DNA of 64,000 nucleotides. It comes from Aurantimonas manganoxydans SI85-9A1. GTDB lineage: Bacteria > Pseudomonadota > Alphaproteobacteria > Rhizobiales > Rhizobiaceae. A model generated the notes under the pieces. It worked only from the letters and a program-made list of their open reading frames with translations, was not told where the DNA came from and did no database searches. Positions within the stretch are counted from its first letter, which is position 1. Each line of letters begins with the position of its first letter. The position numbers were made by a program, and so were the translations under genes. This document shows positions 54,748 through 63,212 of this stretch, in pieces. Where the stretch lies: assembly GCF_000153465.1 (NCBI RefSeq), contig NZ_CH672387.1:3776628-3840627 (forward strand), given 5' to 3'.

Positions 54748-56358
54748 GTGAATCACAAGAGTTTTGCGTCCCGCCGTACCGCGCTGAAGACTGGTGTAGC
54801 GCTCACCCTCGCAGCGCTTCTGCCCCGTCCGGGCTTTGCCCAGGAGACGGAGGCTCCCACGCCGCCGGTCGGACAGCCGGCGACTGTCGGCGCGCCCGAC
54901 GCGCCGTTCACCTTCGATGAGCTGGCCGCGCGCATGCAGCAGCGCGCCGGCGAATCCTACAGCGCGCCGGCCAACGACCTGCCGCCGGAAATCCTCGACC
55001 TCAATTACGACGAGCACCGGGCGATCCGCTTCCGGCCGGACCACGCCCTGTGGCGCGCCGAGCCGGTGGAGTTCCACCTGCAGGCCTTCTATCCCGGTTG
55101 GGTGTTCAAGGAGACCACCAAGGTCTTCGTCGGGCAGAACGGCATCTACAATCGCCACGATTTCGCGCCCTCGGATTTCGAATACCGCCCGCCGCTGGAT
55201 CCGTCGAAATTCCAGGACCTGCCGCTGGACGGCGTTGCCGGTTTCCGGATCCACGCGCCGATCGAACGGCCGGACTATTTCGACGAGCTGGTGACCTTCC
55301 TGGGCGCGAGCTATTTCCGCGCGTTGGGCACCGGCACCCGCTACGGGCTGTCGGCCCGCGGTCTCGCCATCAACACGGCGACCAGCGAGACCGAAGAATT
55401 TCCGCGTTTCAGCGCCTTCTACATCGATGCGCCGAAGCCGGGCGATTCCCGCATCCGGCTGATGGCGGAGCTCGACAGCCCGAGCCTCACCGGCGCCTAT
55501 TCCTTCCTGATCACGCCGGGCCCGCAGACCACGATCGACGTGACCACCCGGCTGTTCTTCCGCACCGACGTCAACCGCGTCGGTATCGCGCCGCTGACCT
55601 CCATGTACACCTTTGGCGAGAACGACCGCTTCGGCCGCGACGACTTCCGCCCCGAGGTTCATGACAGCGACGGCCTGTGCATTCGCCGGGCCGATGGCGA
55701 AAAGCTGTGGCGGCCGCTGAAGAACCCCGAAAACCTGGCGATGTCCTATTTCCAGGAGACCAGCCCCCGCGGCTTCGGCCTCCTGCAGCGTGACCGCGAC
55801 TTCTCCCATTACGAAGACATCGAGGCCCGCTACGAACTGCGGCCCTCGCTGATGATCGAGCCGCTGGGCGACTGGGGCAAGGGGACCGTCGAGCTCGTCG
55901 AGATCCCGACGGATTCGGAAGCCAACGACAATATCGTCGCCTTCTGGGTGCCCGAGGCGAGGGCCGAAGCCGGCGGCGCGATGGAGTTCAGCTACCGGAT
56001 GCACTGGGGCCTCGACGTCGAGCTCGAGGACAACCAGGCCAAGGTCACCGGCACCTTCATCGGCGTCGGCGGCAACGCGGCGGATGCCGACCTGTCGACC
56101 CACCGCATCGCCATCAATTTCGAGGGCGGCAGCATTGCCAAGCTGCCCGCCGATGCCCAGATCGAGCCCCTGATCGACGTGCCGGACAACACCCGGCTGA
56201 TCCATTCGGGAATCGCGCGGCTGCCCAGTGGCGGCTGGCGCATCGCCCTGGAACTCGAGAAAACCGATTCACAGCCTGCTGAACTTCGCGTGAAACTTTC
56301 AATGCTGCAGCGCATTGTCAGTGAGACGTGGCTCTATCAATGGACGAACAGGACATGA
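54748..56358 (+). CDS. opgG: OpgG, periplasmic glucan biosynthesis protein
   Basis: 536 residues from GTG 54748. The N-terminus MNHKSFASRRTALKTGVALT is a twin-arginine signal (SRRTALK), with cleavage near GFAQ. The MdoG/OpgG domain follows (FTFDELAARMQQRAGESYSA; YDEHRAIRFRPDHALW; GASYFRALGTGTRYGLSARG; YFQETSPRGFGLLQRDRDF), covering both beta-sandwich lobes. It acts in the periplasm on the glucan backbone made by OpgH during synthesis of osmoregulated periplasmic glucans. Its stop overlaps a small orphan gene by ATGA, and opgH and opgC follow. Confidence 0.95.
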   Translation: MNHKSFASRRTALKTGVALTLAALLPRPGFAQETEAPTPPVGQPATVGAPDAPFTFDELAARMQQRAGESYSAPANDLPPEILDLNYDEHRAIRFRPDHALWRAEPVEFHLQAFYPGWVFKETTKVFVGQNGIYNRHDFAPSDFEYRPPLDPSKFQDLPLDGVAGFRIHAPIERPDYFDELVTFLGASYFRALGTGTRYGLSARGLAINTATSETEEFPRFSAFYIDAPKPGDSRIRLMAELDSPSLTGAYSFLITPGPQTTIDVTTRLFFRTDVNRVGIAPLTSMYTFGENDRFGRDDFRPEVHDSDGLCIRRADGEKLWRPLKNPENLAMSYFQETSPRGFGLLQRDRDFSHYEDIEARYELRPSLMIEPLGDWGKGTVELVEIPTDSEANDNIVAFWVPEARAEAGGAMEFSYRMHWGLDVELEDNQAKVTGTFIGVGGNAADADLSTHRIAINFEGGSIAKLPADAQIEPLIDVPDNTRLIHSGIARLPSGGWRIALELEKTDSQPAELRVKLSMLQRIVSETWLYQWTNRT

Positions 56359-56672
56359 CCGTTTTTGCAACGGAAGACCGCCGCTCCATGCAGGAGACCA
56401 ATGCCGGCCGGCTGATCGGCCGGGCCGATCTGGACGACGACGTCGTACTGGACGCCGTCCGCGCGCGCCTTGCTTCGAGCGGGCGTTCCGATGACGCCGA
56501 ACACTTGCTGGCCGCGGCCATGCAGGGCGACGCAGCGGCGCTGGCCTTCGTGCGCACGGTTGCCGTGCCGCCGCCTGTGGCCCGGCTCACCATGCCGATC
56601 CAGCCGCTAACCGGCCGGCCGCTGCGCTTCCCGACGATCTCGCTCGGCCGCCTTTCCGCCGACCGCAATTGA
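56355..56672 (+). CDS. Orphan small protein coupled between opgG and opgH
   Basis: 105 residues from ATG 56355, whose ATGA overlaps the opgG stop; ACAGGAC lies 5 bases upstream. Other in-frame starts are 56340 and 56328. The sequence (MTVFATEDRRSMQETNAGRL, then DDDVVLDAVRARLASSGRSD) has a helical N-terminal half with an Ala-rich helix (AEHLLAAAMQGDAAALAFVR) and a Pro-rich C-terminal half; no signal peptide, membrane helix or known domain is visible. Translational coupling to opgG and position before opgH suggest a part in glucan synthesis, but I recognise no family. Confidence 0.65.
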   Translation: MTVFATEDRRSMQETNAGRLIGRADLDDDVVLDAVRARLASSGRSDDAEHLLAAAMQGDAAALAFVRTVAVPPPVARLTMPIQPLTGRPLRFPTISLGRLSADRN

Positions 56673-56736
56673 TCACCATGCCTGAACGGCCCGGGGTGAT
56701 CCGGGCCGCGGCACCATCTCACCGACGGACACCGCG

Positions 56737-58530
56737 TTGATCACGGCTCAGCGTCTTCTCTTCGCCCTGGCCTCCGTCGTGCTGGCGGCGATCGCAGCTT
56801 CGCTGTTCTTCATCGTCGTGACGGTGAACGGGGTGACCTATCTGCACATCGTGCAGATCAGCCTGCTCGTGCTGTGCTGCCTCTGGCTCGCCTGGGGCTT
56901 CAACATGGCGTTGGCCGGCATCATGTCGTCCGGCGCGCCGCCGCGCCGCCGGGCGCTGCCCGGACATGTCAGCCGCACCGCCATCCTCGTCCCCGTCTAC
57001 AACGAGGACGCCGAAGCGGTGCTGGCGCGCGTCGGTGCCATGTATGAGGGCCTGCGCAGCATCGGCGGGCTCGACGCCTTCGACTTCTACATCCTCAGCG
57101 ATTCCACCCGGGCCGAGAACGTCGCCGCCGAACGGCGCGGCGTCGACATGCTCCTGTCCGAACTCGGGGCGGCCGGCCGGCTCTACTACCGCAACCGCGA
57201 GAAGAATGTCGGCCGCAAGGCGGGCAATATCGCCGACTTCGTGACCACCAGCGGCGGTGCCTACGACTACATGCTGGTGCTCGACGCCGACAGCCTGATG
57301 CGGCCGGAGACCATGGTGGAGATGGTCGCCCGGATGGATGGCGACCCCGAACTCGGCCTGTTGCAGACCCAGCCGCTGATCATCGGCCGGCGCACCCTGT
57401 TCGGCCGTGCCCTGCAGTTTTCCGCAGCCTTGTTCTCGCCGGTCTTCTCGCGCGGCATCGCCGTGCTGCAGGGCCGCGAGGGGCCGTTCTGGGGCCACAA
57501 CGCCATCCTGCGCGTGCGCGCCTTCGCGGCCTCCTGCGGCCTGCCCGACCTGCACGGCCGCCCGCCTTTCGGCGGCCATATCCTCAGCCACGATTCCGTC
57601 GAGGCGGCGCTGCTGGCGCGGGCCGGCTACAAGGTCCAGGTCGATCCGGACCTCGAAGGCTCCTACGAGGAAGCCCCGGCCAACATCATCGAATATGCCA
57701 AGCGCGACCGCCGCTGGTGCCAGGGCAATCTCCAGCACGGCAAGCTCCTCGCCGCGCCGGGGCTGAAGCTGTGGAGCCGCGTCTCGCTGGCCAGCGGAAT
57801 CATGGCCTATGCCGCCTCGCCGATCTGGCTGATGTTCCTGATCGTCAGCCTGCTGGACCCGATCCTGGCGCCCGAGCCGAACTATTTCCCGGCCGATTCC
57901 CTGTTCCCGGTGTTTCCGCGCCCCGAGACCGGCAAGGCGCTGCTCCTGCTCTTCGGCATCTTCGTCCTCTTGCTGCTGCCCAAGACGCTGATCGCGGTCG
58001 GCAGCGCCTTCACCGCTCGGCGGCGGCGGTTCGGCGGGACGCTCGCGGTGCTGGCCGGCGCGACGGCAGAACTGGTGATGACCAGCATCCTCGCCCCGGT
58101 GATGATGATGTTCCAGTCGAAGGCCGTGGCCGAGATCCTGATCGGCGCCGATGCCGGGTGGCCGTCGACCGAGCGCGCCGACGGCAGCCTGCCGCTCGAC
58201 GCCGCCTTCAAGGCGAGCTGGTGGATGGTGCTGGCCGGCGGCCTCGTGCTGTTCGCCACGATCAACTACGCCCCGAGCCTCGTCCTGTGGACCCTGCCGA
58301 TCGCGCTGCCGCTCGTCGCGGCGCCGGTCCTGATCAGCGCCACCGGCAACCCGGCGCTGGGCGACTGGGTGCGTCGCCAGCGCCTGTTCGAGACCCCCTT
58401 CGAGTCCGATCCGGAGCCGGTGATCCGCAGCTATGCCCTCTGGCAGGAGCGGCTGGCCCGTCTTTCGGCCGGTGCCGACCTTGAGAAAGCCACAGTGTCG
58501 GTGGCACCGGTGCTGCCCGATCCCGCATGA
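56737..58530 (+). CDS. opgH: OpgH, membrane glucosyltransferase for periplasmic glucans
   Basis: 597 residues from TTG 56737, the only start that keeps both N-terminal helices (about 8-28 and 35-57). A GT2 domain (about 80-360) follows: ILVPVYNEDAEAVLARVGAM, the DxD of LVLDADSLMRPETMVEMVAR at 183-185, GPFWGHNAILR and the catalytic KRDRRWCQGNLQHGKLL. Several C-terminal membrane helices (about 345-560) complete the channel. It polymerises UDP-glucose and exports the chain. It is shorter than the enteric OpgH, which has a longer N-terminal region. opgC follows by 16 bases. Confidence 0.94.
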   Translation: MITAQRLLFALASVVLAAIAASLFFIVVTVNGVTYLHIVQISLLVLCCLWLAWGFNMALAGIMSSGAPPRRRALPGHVSRTAILVPVYNEDAEAVLARVGAMYEGLRSIGGLDAFDFYILSDSTRAENVAAERRGVDMLLSELGAAGRLYYRNREKNVGRKAGNIADFVTTSGGAYDYMLVLDADSLMRPETMVEMVARMDGDPELGLLQTQPLIIGRRTLFGRALQFSAALFSPVFSRGIAVLQGREGPFWGHNAILRVRAFAASCGLPDLHGRPPFGGHILSHDSVEAALLARAGYKVQVDPDLEGSYEEAPANIIEYAKRDRRWCQGNLQHGKLLAAPGLKLWSRVSLASGIMAYAASPIWLMFLIVSLLDPILAPEPNYFPADSLFPVFPRPETGKALLLLFGIFVLLLLPKTLIAVGSAFTARRRRFGGTLAVLAGATAELVMTSILAPVMMMFQSKAVAEILIGADAGWPSTERADGSLPLDAAFKASWWMVLAGGLVLFATINYAPSLVLWTLPIALPLVAAPVLISATGNPALGDWVRRQRLFETPFESDPEPVIRSYALWQERLARLSAGADLEKATVSVAPVLPDPA

Positions 58531-58546
58531 GGCTGCCCCCGAGACG

Positions 58547-59758
58547 ATGACCGCTGTCACCCGTACTGCCTTGAAGTCACCCCGCGATTACCGGGTGGAC
58601 TTCTGGCGCGGCATCGCGCTCGCGATGATCTTCGTCAACCATATTCCCGGCAACGTCTGGGAGAACTTCACCTCCCGCAATTTCGGCTTCTCCGACGCGG
58701 CCGAACTGTTCGTCTTCCTGGCGGGCTTTGCCTCGGCCTATGCCTATGCCCCGCTGTTCCTGGCGGGCGAGCGGGTCGCGGCGACGCTGAAGGCGTGGCG
58801 CCGCGCGGGCGTTCTCTACCTCGTCCACATCACCCTGACCGTGGCGGCGATCGGCATCTTCTCCTGGGCGGCGCTGGCGCTCGGCTATGGCGACATGATG
58901 CGCACGATCGGGCTGCGCTCCTTCATCACCATGCCGATGGAGACGATGATCGGTGTCGCCGGCCTCGGCCACCAACTCGGCTATGTGAACATCCTGCCGA
59001 TGTATTGCGTGCTCTTGCTGATGCTGCCGCTGCATCTGGCACTGGCGCAGATCAGCCGCGGCGCGATGCTCGCCGGGGCCGTCCTGATGTGGATCGTCGC
59101 CTATGTCTGGGCGATCGACGTGCCGGCCTTTCCGCTGCCAGGCGGCTGGTTCTTCAATCCTTTCTCCTGGCAGCTGATCTTCGCCGTCGGCCTCTATTGC
59201 GGCCTGAACCGGCGCGAGACCGGCGTTGCGGTGTCCTATCGGCCTTGGCTCTACGCGCTGGCCCTCGCCTATGCGCTGCTGGCCTTCCTGACCATCCGCT
59301 TCGGCCTGTGGTGGATCTGGGGCCAGAGCCCGCTGCCGGTGCTGATCACCGGCTTCGACAAGACCTATGTCAGCCTGACCCGGCTGCTGCATGTGATGGC
59401 GATCTGCTACCTCTTCGCCAATGCCGCGGCGAGCTCGCCCTTCGCCAACATCTCGCGCGACAACATCTTCACCATGCTGGGACGCCATTCGCTGCCGGTC
59501 TTCGCCGTCGGCACAGTGCTGTCGCTGTGCGGCCAGGTGCTGAAGCACGGTTCGGAACCGTCGATCTGGTTCGACACGCCGATGGTGCTGGCCGGCCTCG
59601 CGATCCTCTTCGGCCTCGCGCGCTATCTCGACTGGTGGCGCACCGCCCAGAAGGTCACGGTGCGCAGCAGTGACGCGGCCGCCGAGAGAGCGCGCGGCGC
59701 GATGGCGACGCCGGACGAGCCGCTGACGCCGATCCTCAAGACACGCCGCCCGGTCTGA
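58547..59758 (+). CDS. opgC: OpgC-type membrane acyltransferase (glucan succinylation)
   Basis: 403 residues with about ten membrane helices. The start block DYRVDFWRGIALAMIFVNHI carries the conserved Arg-Asp and His of the OpgC family, with GFSDAAELFVFLAGFASAYA following. In Rhodobacter and E. coli OpgC adds succinyl groups to periplasmic glucans and so makes them anionic. It is the last gene of the opg cluster, 16 bases after opgH, and ends in a strong hairpin. The acyl group cannot be told from sequence. Confidence 0.93.
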   Translation: MTAVTRTALKSPRDYRVDFWRGIALAMIFVNHIPGNVWENFTSRNFGFSDAAELFVFLAGFASAYAYAPLFLAGERVAATLKAWRRAGVLYLVHITLTVAAIGIFSWAALALGYGDMMRTIGLRSFITMPMETMIGVAGLGHQLGYVNILPMYCVLLLMLPLHLALAQISRGAMLAGAVLMWIVAYVWAIDVPAFPLPGGWFFNPFSWQLIFAVGLYCGLNRRETGVAVSYRPWLYALALAYALLAFLTIRFGLWWIWGQSPLPVLITGFDKTYVSLTRLLHVMAICYLFANAAASSPFANISRDNIFTMLGRHSLPVFAVGTVLSLCGQVLKHGSEPSIWFDTPMVLAGLAILFGLARYLDWWRTAQKVTVRSSDAAAERARGAMATPDEPLTPILKTRRPV

Positions 59759-59778
59759 CGGTCGCGTCCGGATATGCG

Positions 59779-59803
59779 AAAACGGGCGCCGATGGCGCCC
59801 GTT
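59779..59803. terminator. bidirectional terminator between opgC and mmsA
   Basis: AACGGGCGCC (59781-59790) and GGCGCCCGTT (59794-59803) form a perfect 10-bp stem with a 3-base loop, with an A-run on the left that serves the minus strand. It lies between convergent genes. Confidence 0.75.
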
Positions 59804-59828
59804 CTGCATTCTGTCCTGTGGGTCCGCT

Positions 59829-61328
59829 CTACCGCATGACCGGCATGGCGAACTCGGCACCGTCCTTGATCCCCGACGGCCAGCGGCTCGTGACCGTCTT
59901 GGTACGGGTGTAGAAGCGGAAGGCGTCCGGGCCGTGCTGGTTGAGATCGCCGAAGCCCGAGGCCTTCCAGCCGCCGAAGGTGTAGTAGGCCAGCGGCACC
60001 GGAATCGGCACGTTGACGCCGACCATGCCGATGTTGATGCGGCTGGCGAAGTCGCGGGCGGCGTCGCCGTCACGGGTGTAGATCGAGACGCCGTTGCCGT
60101 ATTCGTGGCTCATCGGCAGGTCGATCGCTTCCTCGTAATCCTTGGCGCGCACCACCGACAGGACCGGACCGAAGATCTCGGTCTTGTAGATGTCCATGTC
60201 CTTGGTGACGTCGTCGAACAGGCAGGCGCCGACGAAGAAGCCGTTCTCGTAGCCCTGCATCTTGAAGCCGCGGCCGTCGACGGCAAGCTTGGCGCCCTCT
60301 TCGACACCCCGGTCGATGAGGCCCAACACGCGCTGCTGCGCCTCGCGGGTGACCAGCGGTCCCATGTCGACGTCGTCGCCGGCCGTATAGGGCGCGATCT
60401 TCAACGCTTCGACCCGCGGGATCAGCTTCTCCATCAGGCGATCGGCGGTCTCCTTGCCGACCGGGACGGCCACGGACACGGCCATGCAGCGCTCGCCGGC
60501 CGCGCCGTAGCCGGCGCCGATCAGGGCGTCCGCCGCCTTGTCGATGTCGGCGTCCGGCATGATGATCATGTGGTTCTTGGCGCCGCCGAAGCACTGGACG
60601 CGCTTGCCGTTCGCGCAACCGCGCGAATAGATGTACTGGGCGATCGGCGTCGAGCCGACGAAGCCGATGGCCTGGATGTCGGGATCGTCGAGGATCGCAT
60701 CCACCGCGCCCTTGTCGCCGTTGACGACGTTGAGAATGCCTTCCGGCAGGCCGGCCTCGATCATCAGCTCGGCCAGCATGAGCGGGACCGACGGGTCACG
60801 CTCGGACGGCTTCAGGATGAAGGCGTTGCCGGCGGCGATCGCCGGGGCGAACTTCCACATCGGGATCATCGCCGGGAAGTTGAACGGCGTGATGCCGGCC
60901 ACGACGCCCAGCGCCTGGCGGATCGAATAGAGGTCGATGCCGGGGCCGGCGCCCTCGGAGAACTCGCCCTTCAGGAGATGCGGCGCGCCGATGCAGAACT
61001 CGGCGACCTCGAGGCCGCGCTGCACGTCGCCCTTGGCGTCGGGAATGGTCTTGCCATGCTCGCGCGACAGCACCTCGGCCAGCTTGTCCATGTCGCGGTT
61101 CAGAAGTTCGACGAACTTCATCATCACGCGGGCGCGGCGCTGCGGGTTGGTCGCGGCCCAGGCCGGCTGCGCCGCCTTGGCATTCGCGACCGCCGCGGTC
61201 AGCTCGTCGGCGCTGGCCAGCGCGACCTGAGCCTGGACCTCGCCGGTGGCCGGATTGAAGACGTCGGCTGTGCGGCCGCTCGTGCCGGCGACGCGCTTGC
61301 CGCCGATGAAATGTCCGATCTGTTCCAT
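59829..61328 (-). CDS. mmsA: Methylmalonate-semialdehyde dehydrogenase (CoA-acylating)
   Basis: 499 residues from ATG 61328, after GGAGGAAACC. Aldehyde dehydrogenase fold; the nucleophile is Cys281 in AAGERCMAVSVAVP, with AGITPFNFPAMIPMWKFAPA for NAD binding, HMIIMPDADIDKAADALIGA, and the MmsA-type FGDLNQHGPDAFRFYTRTKT. It oxidises methylmalonate semialdehyde or malonate semialdehyde to propionyl- or acetyl-CoA in valine and inositol breakdown. A divergent LysR gene starts 127 bases away and probably controls it; the shared gap contains a TGCGCA/TGTGCG-rich stretch at about 61398-61417. Confidence 0.95.
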   Translation of the reverse strand: MEQIGHFIGGKRVAGTSGRTADVFNPATGEVQAQVALASADELTAAVANAKAAQPAWAATNPQRRARVMMKFVELLNRDMDKLAEVLSREHGKTIPDAKGDVQRGLEVAEFCIGAPHLLKGEFSEGAGPGIDLYSIRQALGVVAGITPFNFPAMIPMWKFAPAIAAGNAFILKPSERDPSVPLMLAELMIEAGLPEGILNVVNGDKGAVDAILDDPDIQAIGFVGSTPIAQYIYSRGCANGKRVQCFGGAKNHMIIMPDADIDKAADALIGAGYGAAGERCMAVSVAVPVGKETADRLMEKLIPRVEALKIAPYTAGDDVDMGPLVTREAQQRVLGLIDRGVEEGAKLAVDGRGFKMQGYENGFFVGACLFDDVTKDMDIYKTEIFGPVLSVVRAKDYEEAIDLPMSHEYGNGVSIYTRDGDAARDFASRINIGMVGVNVPIPVPLAYYTFGGWKASGFGDLNQHGPDAFRFYTRTKTVTSRWPSGIKDGAEFAMPVMR

Positions 61329-61455
61329 CCGGTTTCCTCCTGTTGCGGGTGTTGCCCTCAGTCTTCGCGCAGGCAGCGGCGAAAGCCAATCCTTCGCATT
61401 GCGCATCCGTTGTGCGTAGATTGACGTCCCTGGCGCGGATTGGAGAGGAACGGAC

Positions 61456-62343
61456 GTGAACTGGGACGATGTCAGGCTGTTTCTTGCGGTGGCACGAGCC
61501 GGCCAGATCCTGGCGGCAGCGCGGCGGCTGGAACTCAACCACGCAACCGTCGGCCGGCGGCTGACGGCGCTCGAAACGGCACTCGGCGCCCGGCTTCTCG
61601 ACCGGCGCCCGAATGGCTGCGAGCTGACGCCCACCGGCCGCGACTTCCTCGAACAGGCCGAGCGCATGGAAGCGGCCATGCTGGCCGCGCGTGCCGATAT
61701 CGGCGCGACAGAACTGGCGCTCTCGGGCACCGTGCGAGTGGGAACGCCCGACGGTTTCGGCACCGCGTTTCTCGCCCCCCGCCTCTGGCGGCTGACCGAA
61801 CGCCATCCCGACCTCACCGTCCAGCTCGTGCCCGTGCCGCGCGCCTTCTCGATTTCGCGCCGCGAGGCCGACATCGCGATCACGGTCGCCCGCCCAGAAG
61901 CCGGGCGGCTCGTCGCCGGCAAGCTCACCGACTATGCGCTCGGCCTTTATGCCTCACGCGGCTACATCGCCGCCCATGGCGCCCCGGCCTCGCTGGCCGA
62001 GCTCGGCCGGCACCGTCTCGTCGGCGCGGTGGAGGACCTCCTCTACAGCCCGCGGCTCGCCTACCATACCGACATCGTCGCCCGCTGGCCGGCGCACTAC
62101 GAGGTGTCGAGCGCGATCGGCCAGACCGAGGCGGTGGCTGCCGGCGCCGGGATCGGCATCCTGCACGGCTTCATGGCCGCCGACCGCCCCCAGCTCACGC
62201 GCATCCTGCCGGAGGAAACGATCCACCGCAGCTACTGGCTCGTCTATCACGAGAGCGTCCGCGACATCCGGCGGATCGCCGCCGTCGCCGACTTCATCCG
62301 CGACTGCGTGAGCGCCGAGCGTGCGGTCTTCGCCGCCAACTGA
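61456..62343 (+). CDS. LysR family transcriptional regulator, divergent from mmsA
   Basis: 295 residues. The N-terminal HTH (MNWDDVRLFLAVARAGQILA, then AARRLELNHATVGRRLTALE, 1-60) is typical, and the substrate-binding domain covers about 90-290 with VRVGTPDGFGTAFLAPRLWR. A GAGAGGAACG ribosome-binding site precedes the ATG. Divergent genes paired with a LysR protein are usually its target, so mmsA is the first candidate; the inducer is unknown. No other gene of valine breakdown is adjacent. Confidence 0.92.
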   Translation: MNWDDVRLFLAVARAGQILAAARRLELNHATVGRRLTALETALGARLLDRRPNGCELTPTGRDFLEQAERMEAAMLAARADIGATELALSGTVRVGTPDGFGTAFLAPRLWRLTERHPDLTVQLVPVPRAFSISRREADIAITVARPEAGRLVAGKLTDYALGLYASRGYIAAHGAPASLAELGRHRLVGAVEDLLYSPRLAYHTDIVARWPAHYEVSSAIGQTEAVAAGAGIGILHGFMAADRPQLTRILPEETIHRSYWLVYHESVRDIRRIAAVADFIRDCVSAERAVFAAN

Positions 62344-62520
62344 CCGGGGCCAACGTCGCTGCGAGTTCGACGCGAAGGCCGAGGGTCTTATGTGACCTCA
62401 GACCAGCGGACGCACGTCCGGGTCATCGCGAGCATCCGGACGGACACTTGATCGCCGTCAATCCTTCGGCCGCCGCGCCATGCGCATATCAGTCGGAGCC
62501 CGAACGCGAAGGAGACCGCC

Positions 62521-62934
62521 ATGTATGCCAGGATCATGATCCCCGTGGACCTCACCCATGCCGACAAGCTCGACAAGGCGCTGAAGACGGCCGCGGGTCT
62601 CGCCAGCCTCTACAATATCCCCGTGCACTATGTCGGCGTAACCTCCAACGCGCCGTCCGGCGTCGCCCATACGCCGGAGGAATATGCCGGCAAGCTGGAG
62701 GCCTTCGCGGCGGGCCAGGCCCGCGACCACGGCGTCGAGCAGACGTCGAAGGCCTATGTCCGCCACGATCCGAGCGTCGAGCTGGGCCGCACTCTTCTGG
62801 ACGCGATCGACGAATGCGGCGCGGACCTCGTGGTCATGGCGTCGCGTGTGCCGGGGCTGCCGGACCATCTCTTCACATCCCATGCGGGCCATCTGGCCAC
62901 GCACACCTCCGCATCCGTCTTCGTGGTGCGCTGA
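62521..62934 (+). CDS. Universal stress protein (UspA family)
   Basis: 137 residues, one Usp domain: MYARIMIPVDLTHADKLDKA, KTAAGLASLYNIPVHYVGVT and the C-terminal DLVVMASRVPGLPDHLFTSH. The classical ATP-binding G-2x-G-9x-G-(S/T) motif is not complete in the last part (GHLATHTSASVFVVR), so nucleotide binding is uncertain. Usp proteins accumulate under starvation, heat or oxidative stress. It has a GAAGGAG ribosome-binding site and stands alone between the LysR and MHYT genes. Confidence 0.9.
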   Translation: MYARIMIPVDLTHADKLDKALKTAAGLASLYNIPVHYVGVTSNAPSGVAHTPEEYAGKLEAFAAGQARDHGVEQTSKAYVRHDPSVELGRTLLDAIDECGADLVVMASRVPGLPDHLFTSHAGHLATHTSASVFVVR

Positions 62935-63212
62935 CCCGGGCGGCCCAGGCGCCGCATCCGCAGCAAGCCGCCGCCGCAAGGGCGTCCGGTGGCGGCGGTC
63001 TGTGCCCGCCGGCGCCGCTATGCCGATGGCGCTACGTTCAGGACGCAGTCCCGCTCGCCGGGCCCCGCGCCTCCCTTCGCGCCCGACTGCCGCTCATTAC
63101 TTTCAATTTTACGCTTCCTTCACGGAAGGAGGGCAAAGTCCCGCAGACTTAGTTTCAGCGTCGCGATCGGCTTGCCGATCCAAACGGCCGGATATCGGCG
63201 ACAGGTGTTTCC

